Under the pieces are notes generated by a model. That model had not been told where the DNA came from. It did not search any database and was given only the letters and a program-made list of their open reading frames with translations. From positions 1 to 43,392 of IMG/VR virus record IMGVR_UViG_3300046559_000385: a DNA stretch of 43,392 bases; one strand, 5' to 3'. Positions 37,302-43,392 of the stretch are shown piece after piece; positions within the stretch are counted from its first letter, which is position 1, and each line of letters begins with the position of its first letter. The stretch is from a virus. The translations under genes were made by a program, and so were the position numbers.

Positions 37302-37751
37302 ATGACGTTACCTCTCAGTGGACATGGTGCTAAGATCGAACGGGCACTAGCAGCGACACCGACAGTCTTTGCCGAGATTGCCGAGATCAAGGACATCACG
37401 CTGCCGGGTCTGGATCACAACGAGTTCGATGCGACCTCGCACAACCGGAACATTGATGCCTACGTCATGGGCGTCCTGCGCCGGGACCTGTTCACCATCA
37501 AGATGAACTTCCTGCCGAGCGACGGCTCGCAGGACCATCTGACGGGTCTGATCAAGGCGGCCATCACGAATCCCGTACCGACGGACGGGTTCAAGATCAC
37601 GTTTCCCGACAACACGAACGTGTGGGTCGCCAGCGGTCAGGTGAAGGCCGTAAAGAACATCGTGCTGCCAGTCGACGGGCTGTCGACGGCGGACGTTGAA
37701 GTCAGGTTCAGCGGATTGATGCTCATCAACGGCGTGGTGATCGGCACGTAG
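37302..37751 (+). CDS. Major tail tube protein (149 aa)
   Basis: ATG at 37302 with GGAGAC upstream. The protein begins MTLPLSGHGAKIERALAATP. IKDITLPGLDHNEFDATSHN is the conserved tail-tube loop, and VDGLSTADVEVRFSGLML closes the beta-sandwich. It forms the hexameric rings of the siphovirus tail. The 81-base gap before it carries a duplicated GCAGCCATC block and a 14-base match to a Tn5 mosaic end. Confidence 0.82.
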   Translation: MTLPLSGHGAKIERALAATPTVFAEIAEIKDITLPGLDHNEFDATSHNRNIDAYVMGVLRRDLFTIKMNFLPSDGSQDHLTGLIKAAITNPVPTDGFKITFPDNTNVWVASGQVKAVKNIVLPVDGLSTADVEVRFSGLMLINGVVIGT

Positions 37752-37768
37752 TCTGCAACGCAGCGTCA

Positions 37769-37814
37769 CTACCTCTCTGCCGGTCTTAGAGAGGTGGCGT
37801 AACTGGAGACCGGC
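37769..37814 (+). promoter_or_regulatory. Predicted RNA pseudoknot or switching hairpins
   Basis: Four arms appear in the order ACCTCTCT (37771-37778), GCCGGTCT (37779-37786), AGAGAGGT (37788-37795), AGACCGGC (37807-37814). Arm 1 pairs with arm 3 (10 bases with the extension to 37769) and arm 2 with arm 4 (8 bases), an H-type pseudoknot topology or two mutually exclusive hairpins. It lies between the tail tube and tail chaperone genes, a place for mRNA processing, attenuation or dosage control. Confidence 0.6.
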
Positions 37815-37841
37815 ATACTAAGGGCAGAAGCAGGAGCAATT

Positions 37842-38036
37842 ATGCTAACGATCAAGCACATCCTCCCTAACGGCAACGAGCGCGTCTTTCCGGTAACGTC
37901 TGTCGAGAGGACGGAGGAGGGCTTGTCGTTCGGCTCTCAAGAGCTCATCACCTCTGGGAAAGTCTACCTCATGAACGACGCGGGCAAGACGGTGGCACTC
38001 TATGATTTCGAGAAGAAGGAGCAGAACAATGGATGA
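37842..38036 (+). CDS. Small protein of unknown function (64 aa)
   Basis: The ATG at 37842 follows AGCAGGAGC. MLTIKHILPNGNERVFPVTS leads into a beta-rich middle (GLSFGSQELITSGKVYLMND) and acidic end. It overlaps the tail chaperone start by 8 bases. Its position between tail tube and chaperone suggests a tail-assembly role; no family recognised. Confidence 0.65.
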   Translation: MLTIKHILPNGNERVFPVTSVERTEEGLSFGSQELITSGKVYLMNDAGKTVALYDFEKKEQNNG

Positions 38037-38391
38037 AACAAAGAAGGTTTACGAGACGCTCGAAGAGATGTTTGCAAGCGGTGCAAGTGACGTCGAGTAC
38101 GCCTATGTTGATGGCTTCAAGCCAGGCGAAAGCGTTCGCATCGGTTCTGTGACGGCCGGCGATATGATCGAGTGGAGTGAGGCGAGCGAGGGCGAGGCGA
38201 AGCGCACGGCTGGTCTACGGCTCATCTGCAAGAGCATCGTGAACTCGAAGGGTGAGCGCATGGCTGATAACAAGAAGAACATCGAGAAGTTCCGTGGCAT
38301 GCGTCACAAGGAGACCGAGCGCATCGTGAAGGAGATCCTGAAGCTGAACGGGATGACCGTCAAGGCGGAAGCCGAAGCAAAAAAAGACTGA
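38029..38391 (+). CDS. Tail assembly chaperone, upstream frame (G-like, 120 aa)
   Basis: The ATG at 38029 follows AAGGAGC with a 7-base spacing. The protein starts MDETKKVYETLEEMFASGAS and has the polar helical composition of G-type tail chaperones (YVDGFKPGESVRIGSVTAGD). It ends KKD just after a run of seven A. Ribosomes that slip by -1 there extend it with the downstream T frame. The unshifted and fused proteins together hold the tape measure before tube assembly. Confidence 0.75.
   Translation: MDETKKVYETLEEMFASGASDVEYAYVDGFKPGESVRIGSVTAGDMIEWSEASEGEAKRTAGLRLICKSIVNSKGERMADNKKNIEKFRGMRHKETERIVKEILKLNGMTVKAEAEAKKD
38379..38386 (+). other. Slippery site for -1 frameshift
   Basis: In zero frame the sequence is GCA AAA AAA GAC, i.e. 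A AAA AAA at 38379-38385, a classical X XXY YYZ site. AAGG 13 bases upstream could act like the stimulating Shine-Dalgarno of dnaX, and GCGG/CCGC around 38393-38403 is a small downstream stem. Confidence 0.75.
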
Positions 38392-38807
38392 AGCGGAGTC
38401 CGCATCGACGATTCGCGTATCAATTGGCTGTGAAGCTGGGGCGAGTCAACGTCGAGGTGATGCTCCGCAGCTTCACAGCCAAGCAGCTCATGTGGTGGGA
38501 GGTCTACGCCAGGATGGAACCGTTCAACGAGCTGAGGGCCGATCATCGAGCGGCGATGATCGCGGCGATGGTCTTCAACATGGCGGTCGATCCGAAGTAT
38601 CGGAAGTCGGCGAACGACAGGATGTTTCAACTCCTTTATGATGAAGAGCCGGAACCGGAGCAGAAGGTCGACCTGTTGAAGACGATCGAGGTGCTCTCGG
38701 TGATCGAGAACGCGAACCCGCAGAAGCCCGAGCTGGTGAACGATGGATCGGGACGCAAGGATCTCGCGGAACAGTTGGCGCGGGCCCGTGCCGCGATGGG
38801 GACGTAG
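38385..38807 (+). CDS. Tail assembly chaperone, frameshifted T-like extension (140 aa)
   Basis: After a -1 shift at the A7 run, translation continues RLKRSPHRRFAYQLAVKLGR VNVEVMLRSFTAKQLMWWEV (split for length). This is the conserved start of T-type tail chaperone domains (SPHRRFAYQLAVKLGRxNV). No good Shine-Dalgarno or ATG opens this frame on its own, so the fusion (about 259 residues from 38029) is the likely product. It ends one base before the tape measure ATG. Confidence 0.78.
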   Translation, partial: RLKRSPHRRFAYQLAVKLGRVNVEVMLRSFTAKQLMWWEVYARMEPFNELRADHRAAMIAAMVFNMAVDPKYRKSANDRMFQLLYDEEPEPEQKVDLLKTIEVLSVIENANPQKPELVNDGSGRKDLAEQLARARAAMGT

Positions 38808-41800
38808 ATGGACATTGGATCGCTCACGGGCAAGATTGAGATTGAGGACCTCGCTACGTCTACCCTTGAGAAGTTCGCCGACCGCGTAAAGGATTTCGCG
38901 GAACACTTCGAGGGCATGGCCAGGGTCGTGGTCGAGGGGTCTGCAGTGGCAGTGGCCGCGATCGCCTCGATAACAGGAGCGGTCATCACACTCGGCGAAA
39001 AGGGCTCGACGATCATCGGTGTGACGGATGCGTTCGATAGGCTTGCGATCAAGGCCGGCACGACCGGAGAGGCGCTACGTTCAGGACTGTCAGAAGGCGT
39101 TAAGGGCACGGTCGATGACCTGAAGTTGATGGAGACGACCTCGCGTCTCCTGACGACCGGCATGAAGCTGACCGAAGACCAGACGCGCCTCATGGGCCAG
39201 GCAGCTCGCGAGATGGGCAAGGCGACGGGCACGGACGCGGCCTCTGGACTGCAGACGCTCAGCACGGCGCTGACCACCGGGAGAACCCGTACGCTGGCGA
39301 TGACGGGCATCGTGGTAGACCTGAAGAAGGCGGAGACAGAATTTGCAGCATCCCTCGGCACGACGGCCGATCAGCTCAACAAGGAAGGTAAGCTGGAGGC
39401 CGACCGCATCGGCATCCTTCAGGCGACGCAGACATACGTCGACAGGCTCGGCGTCTCGCAGCTGACCTTTAAGGAACGCGTTCAGCAGGCACAGGTTGCG
39501 GTCGAGGAGTGGGGCGACAAGCTGGCCGTCTCGGTCGCGTCGTCGCCACACGTGATGGCGGCGCTGGATGCCATCGGCAAGGCGATTACAGATAACTTCG
39601 GCGGTACGGGACAGTCAGCACTTGAGGTGATTACTGGGTGGGTGAACAAGTTTGCTGATGCCGTTGCCGAGAATGGACCGCGTATCATTCAGACGCTCGG
39701 AGAGATCGCCAGCAAGATTCAAGACGTATACCGCGCAGTAAATGAACACCTTGATGATATTGAAACGGCGATCAAAGTTATCGCGGCATATGCAGCGGCC
39801 TGGGCCGTGCTGGAAGTCGGCGGAGTTCTTGTTACTGGCGTGATTGCTGGGATCGATGCTATGACGGCAGCTGCGGTCAGTGCGGGAGCTGCCGGAGGCG
39901 GTAGTGGCCTCATCTCTACGATCCTGTTTGGAAGTGCCGGCGCCGCTGGAGCAGCGGCTGCTGCAGCTCCGGTCGCACTCTTCGTGTCGATCACGGCCGG
40001 CTTGCTTCTGATCGAAAATTCTCTCAAGAGCCTCTACGCCGAATGGACCAGGGGAAGGTCCATGTGGGATATCCTTTTCAAAGCCGAGCCTGGAACCGCT
40101 CTGGGAAACCTGTTCGGAAGGACAGCACCGCTTCCCTCAACGTCGATCGGAATAGCAGGTGCAACTCCACAAGGTGGAAGTGGAGTATTGTCGATCGCTC
40201 CTCCAATAGCTGCGCCAAGCTACATCAAGCCGCCCGATACGAAGGCCGTCGAAGCAGCGACGCAGGCGAGCATCGCCAAGACCTCGGAGCTGTGGGACCA
40301 GTACTTCTCGCTCATCGAGTCGAGGAATGGCAAGACGTTCGAGTCGATGGCCGCCGACGTGGAGAGATGGTACACCGAGCAGCGTGCGACGCTCGACAAG
40401 TCCATTAAGACGAACAAGGACTACCAGAACCAGCTCGAAGCGCTTAATGCGGTAGCAGATGAGAAGCGACGCGCGGTCTCACCGAAGACGTACATGGAAG
40501 CTGCGACACGTGCAACGCAACTGCTCGACGCGCAGATCCACGAGCATCTCATTCCGACGTTCGTCACGCTGGAGAAGAACATCAACGGGATGTTCAACGG
40601 GTTGAACGAGAAGGTTCCGCTTGTCAGCCACGCCCTGCAAGGCGTCTCACAGGTGACGGGACTCGTCGGCACGGAGTTCACGAGCGTCCAGAAGGTCATC
40701 GCGGATACGATGGACAAAAACACGAAGGCGTTCTTTCCGTTGTCTGAGGTCGAGAAGGCGCAGGTGCAGCAGTTGCACGAGCTTGGGTTCGCGGCGGAAG
40801 AGATCGCTCCGATGTTCGGCCGAAGCCTTAGCGTGATCACTCCCATCGTGCAGCACTTCGGAGAGGACCTGAAGAAGGCATTCTCGAACACCATCAAGGG
40901 ATTCCCGGACCTGCTGGTGCAAGCGTTCACGGGCGGTGGCGGATTGTCCGGCGCGTTGTCCGCGATCGGCGCGCAGCTTGGCAACGATCTTGGCGCGGGC
41001 ATCGTTAAGAATTTCGGCAAGTCCATCACGAACGTGCTAGGTGACACGCTGGGCGGCGCCATCAATACCTTCTTGCCAGGCATCGGATCTCTGATCGGTA
41101 CTGGCATCTCTGCACTGTTGAGCATCGGGAAGCCGAGTAAAGAGGAGCTTGACGCTCGATCGAAGCAACTCGATCTCGTGAAGCAGCTGGCGGCTGGCGC
41201 CACGGCGGCAGAAAAGGCCGAGATCGCCCTCAACCAGGCAACGTTCAAGACGGGACCGATCTACTCCACGCTGGCCGTCGTCGGACGTGACGCGATGCTC
41301 GCGATCGGCAAGAGCGCGGCGGAGGCTGGAGAGGTCGTCAAGGGACTCCTGAACACGCACGATCCGGCCGTGTTCGCGGCGGCGATGCAGCAGGTGCAAG
41401 ACGCGCTGACGCTGCAGAAGACGGCGACGAACGCGCTCAACGACGCGCTGTCCCGTTACAAGTTCACGACAGAACAGCTCGGCCCTGCCCTTCGTGCTCA
41501 GAAGCTCGACGAGCAGTCGCAGCAGCTCTACAAGGATTGGCAGGTGCTCACGCAGGCAGGCATCGACGTGTCCGCCGTGACGCAGCAGATGAGTACGGAC
41601 ATTGAGGACTACATCACGACGGCGATAAAGACTGGGACCGAAGTGCCAGAAGCGATGAAGCCGATGCTCCAGTCGATGATCGATCAGGGGCTGTTGACCG
41701 ACCTTGCGGGTAACAAGATCACGGACCTCGCGTCTTCCGGCATCTCGTTCGCGACGACCATGACGCAAGGCTTCAAGGATATCGTGACGAGCGTGAAGGA

Positions 41801-42257
41801 GCTGACGGACGTCTTGCGACGAGGATTGGGTCTGGCGATCGACGAGACGGTCACGAAGATCGGTACCATCCCACGCAGCATCAATGTCGACGTGAACCTG
41901 AACGGGCCCTCGCTACCGGAGGCACCGATTCAGTTCGATAATAGCTACGGTTCGACCGGCGGTACGATCTACGCCGCGATGGGCCGCGTCCTTCCGTTCC
42001 AACCGCGTGGCACCGACGTCGTCCCGGCCATGCTCACGCCAGGCGAGACCGTCAGGACGACGAGTCAGGAGGCGCAGGTCCAGCACGACCTACAGAGGGG
42101 GACCGGCACGGTCATCGACATGCGCGGCTCGATGGTCCTCGACGGTCCGTCGCTCCAGCGCTTTATCGACACGCACGTGTGGAAGAAGATGGGCGACGCG
42201 GTGAACGTAAGGGACGTGGGCGGAGCGACGAACGTCATCAAGAAGGCGGCATCATAA
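38808..42257 (+). CDS. Tape measure protein (1149 aa)
   Basis: The ATG at 38808 follows the chaperone stop directly. The chain alternates long helices with Ala/Gly-rich hydrophobic stretches near residues 315-410 (VIAAYAAAWAVLEVGGVLVT, AGAAGAAAAAAPVALFVSIT), which may cross the host membrane during injection. A region near 645-700 has a helix-turn-helix-like look (LHELGFAAEEIAPMFG). The C-terminus contains LPFQPRGTDVVPAMLTPGE, a very common tape-measure ending. Length sets tail length, roughly 170 nm at 0.15 nm per residue by the usual rule. Confidence 0.88.
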   Translation: MDIGSLTGKIEIEDLATSTLEKFADRVKDFAEHFEGMARVVVEGSAVAVAAIASITGAVITLGEKGSTIIGVTDAFDRLAIKAGTTGEALRSGLSEGVKGTVDDLKLMETTSRLLTTGMKLTEDQTRLMGQAAREMGKATGTDAASGLQTLSTALTTGRTRTLAMTGIVVDLKKAETEFAASLGTTADQLNKEGKLEADRIGILQATQTYVDRLGVSQLTFKERVQQAQVAVEEWGDKLAVSVASSPHVMAALDAIGKAITDNFGGTGQSALEVITGWVNKFADAVAENGPRIIQTLGEIASKIQDVYRAVNEHLDDIETAIKVIAAYAAAWAVLEVGGVLVTGVIAGIDAMTAAAVSAGAAGGGSGLISTILFGSAGAAGAAAAAAPVALFVSITAGLLLIENSLKSLYAEWTRGRSMWDILFKAEPGTALGNLFGRTAPLPSTSIGIAGATPQGGSGVLSIAPPIAAPSYIKPPDTKAVEAATQASIAKTSELWDQYFSLIESRNGKTFESMAADVERWYTEQRATLDKSIKTNKDYQNQLEALNAVADEKRRAVSPKTYMEAATRATQLLDAQIHEHLIPTFVTLEKNINGMFNGLNEKVPLVSHALQGVSQVTGLVGTEFTSVQKVIADTMDKNTKAFFPLSEVEKAQVQQLHELGFAAEEIAPMFGRSLSVITPIVQHFGEDLKKAFSNTIKGFPDLLVQAFTGGGGLSGALSAIGAQLGNDLGAGIVKNFGKSITNVLGDTLGGAINTFLPGIGSLIGTGISALLSIGKPSKEELDARSKQLDLVKQLAAGATAAEKAEIALNQATFKTGPIYSTLAVVGRDAMLAIGKSAAEAGEVVKGLLNTHDPAVFAAAMQQVQDALTLQKTATNALNDALSRYKFTTEQLGPALRAQKLDEQSQQLYKDWQVLTQAGIDVSAVTQQMSTDIEDYITTAIKTGTEVPEAMKPMLQSMIDQGLLTDLAGNKITDLASSGISFATTMTQGFKDIVTSVKELTDVLRRGLGLAIDETVTKIGTIPRSINVDVNLNGPSLPEAPIQFDNSYGSTGGTIYAAMGRVLPFQPRGTDVVPAMLTPGETVRTTSQEAQVQHDLQRGTGTVIDMRGSMVLDGPSLQRFIDTHVWKKMGDAVNVRDVGGATNVIKKAAS

Positions 42258-43084
42258 TGGGCAGCTTCTACTACGCAACAGCAGCAGACCGTTTGGCGGT
42301 GACGTGGGCGCTTGACACGGGCACTGCGCGCACGGGCTACGAGGTCGCCAACCTCAACGCGCTGCCTGGCCTCAACGACCCGAGCTTGCCGCTCTGGATC
42401 CTGGAGAACTCGATTCGCATCACGGCCGACCTCGGATCTGACAAGGTTCTCGTCGGTGCGTTTATCTTCGCGCACACGTTCGACGCGGCGCTCAACGTGC
42501 GCTTCCAAGCCAACGCGTCGAACAGCTGGGGCGCACCGACGCTCAGTCAGCCGCTGACGATCAACAGTCCATATAACAAGTTCACCTGCCACGCAGGCGT
42601 CGACCTGCGCACGGCGCTGCCGAACGCCATCGACCGGACCTTCCGCTACATCTCCATCGCCAACCTCTCGGCGAACAGCAAGACGGTGGCGATCGGCGAG
42701 GTGTGGATCGTCACGGCCTACGCGCCGCTCGGCATCACGCGGGAATTCAGCCTGCCGAAGGATGAGATCACGGTCAGTCAGGATAGCAGGCGCGGTGTGC
42801 AGACGGTCTACGGACTCGGCAGCCGCCGTCGCGACATCGCGGCGAAGATCCGCCTGCCCATCGCTGACGCCAGCCCGGTACTCGACTGGCAGGATACGCA
42901 GCAGGGCAACCTGAACCTGACGGTCGTGCAGCTCGACGCGACGAGCAGCGAGCGCAGGCTGTCCGAGCCGAGATTGTGTCGCTTCACGGGGATGCAGGAT
43001 CCGACGGCGGTGAACGAGATGTCGCAGTACGAGGTGTCCGTGAACCTGCAGGAAGTTGGGCAGGGGGAGCCGGTGAACGCATGA
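42257..43084 (+). CDS. Distal tail / minor tail protein (275 aa)
   Basis: The ATG at 42257 overlaps the tape measure stop by one base. MGSFYYATAADRLAVTWALD, then NSIRITADLGSDKVLVGAFI and GEVWIVTAYAPLG give a jelly-roll-like first half. The second half (GITREFSLPKDEITVSQDSR, then RRDIAAKIRLPIADASPVLD) resembles phage minor tail proteins placed between the tape measure and tail tip. No firm family. Confidence 0.65.
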   Translation: MGSFYYATAADRLAVTWALDTGTARTGYEVANLNALPGLNDPSLPLWILENSIRITADLGSDKVLVGAFIFAHTFDAALNVRFQANASNSWGAPTLSQPLTINSPYNKFTCHAGVDLRTALPNAIDRTFRYISIANLSANSKTVAIGEVWIVTAYAPLGITREFSLPKDEITVSQDSRRGVQTVYGLGSRRRDIAAKIRLPIADASPVLDWQDTQQGNLNLTVVQLDATSSERRLSEPRLCRFTGMQDPTAVNEMSQYEVSVNLQEVGQGEPVNA

Positions 43085-43248
43085 TTCCCATCACCGGTGA
43101 CTCAGTGGCGTACATGGCATTCTGGCTTCGCACCATTATGCTGATATTCGGTATCTTGATAGGCATGCTTGCGGTATTTTTCTTGATGCTGCGCTTCTGG
43201 ATCGTTCCGGCGATCGTGAACCCTATTGTTGCAGCACTTGGAAGATAA
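43081..43248 (+). CDS. 55-residue membrane peptide
   Basis: ATG in an ATGA overlap. MIPITGDSVAYMAFWLRTIM continues into a hydrophobic run (LIFGILIGMLAVFFLMLRFW), then a short tail (NPIVAALGR). One or two membrane spans. Position inside tail genes could mean a holin or a virion-associated peptide, but no lysin is near. Confidence 0.55.
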   Translation: MIPITGDSVAYMAFWLRTIMLIFGILIGMLAVFFLMLRFWIVPAIVNPIVAALGR

Positions 43249-43392
43249 ATGGCTGTTCGCGCTATTGCGCCAACGAATCTTCAACGAAATGGATCGTTCC
43301 TTAATCTTCAGTGGTCGTGGACCATTATGAAGTGGGTAAGGCCTGATACATCCACGCCTGGAGGTGGAGATTATCGGCTGTATTTCTTTCAG
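43249..43392 (+). CDS. Start of a further tail gene, cut by the window edge
   Basis: The ATG at 43249 is the base after the previous TAA. The visible 48 residues (MAVRAIAPTNLQRNGSFLNL...) are followed by WSWTIMKWVRPDTSTPGGGD and a Tyr/Phe-rich end. Too short to assign. A minor tail or tail-tip protein is likely by position. Confidence 0.5.
   Translation, partial: MAVRAIAPTNLQRNGSFLNLQWSWTIMKWVRPDTSTPGGGDYRLYFFQ

Noticed and set aside
37752-37841. Rho-independent terminator after the tail tube gene
   Set aside because: Hairpins are strong but no T tract follows, and the interleaved arms fit a pseudoknot or switch better.
1-43392. tRNA genes, integrase, endolysin
   Set aside because: Looked for cloverleaf-like segments, recombinase signatures and lysozyme/amidase motifs; none seen in the window.

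Overview
The window is a continuous segment of a tailed double-stranded DNA phage with siphovirus-type (HK97-like) head and tail genes and a high GC content. I see no integrase, no tRNA and no recognisable endolysin. The host cannot be named from the sequence. Two promoters sit so close to their first ATG that the mRNAs should be leaderless, which suggests a host that tolerates leaderless translation. Both ends are cut: a base-modification-type glycosyltransferase gene runs off the left edge and a tail gene runs off the right edge.

Region 1 (1-5814, minus strand) holds two dense early operons of very small genes. Most overlap their neighbour by 1-11 bases (ATGA, GTGA or TGATG junctions), and several are below 60 codons. 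Each operon starts at a sigma70-like promoter with a 17-base spacer (3607-3635 and 5821-5849). A strong hairpin at 3683-3717 separates them. The leftmost gene encodes a TET-associated glycosyltransferase (TAGT), so the phage probably carries hypermodified DNA bases.

Region 2 (6004-9537, plus strand) is the replication block: a YozE-like small protein, an HNH domain fused to a family-4 uracil-DNA glycosylase, and a primase/helicase. It is followed by a 278-base near-palindrome with twelve copies of a 12-base motif and an AT-rich flank, a candidate replication origin.

Region 3 (9538-24757) is packaging and head: TerS-like, TerL, portal, a very large MuF-type minor head protein, several tiny membrane or coiled-coil proteins, a DUF2213 prohead-protease-like protein, scaffold-like protein, decoration protein, major capsid protein and a beta-helix protein. 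The portal, MuF and protease proteins share a short motif (consensus GD[VL]PGHEFHGNQWT). It marks the start of extra modules, including two ADP-ribosyltransferase-like domains and a ParB/sulfiredoxin-like domain. This looks like a modular capsid-borne effector system.

Region 4 (24813-43392) is neck and tail, with two accessory islands of methyltransferases, glycosyltransferases and a radical SAM enzyme (25037-28726 and 32857-36299). The islands flank a 925-residue repeat fibre and neck genes. Then come the tail tube, a predicted RNA pseudoknot, the tail assembly chaperone pair joined by a -1 frameshift at an A7 run, the tape measure and distal tail genes. A reasonable reading is that the two islands build and attach a sugar decoration on the fibre or other virion proteins, but this is inference.
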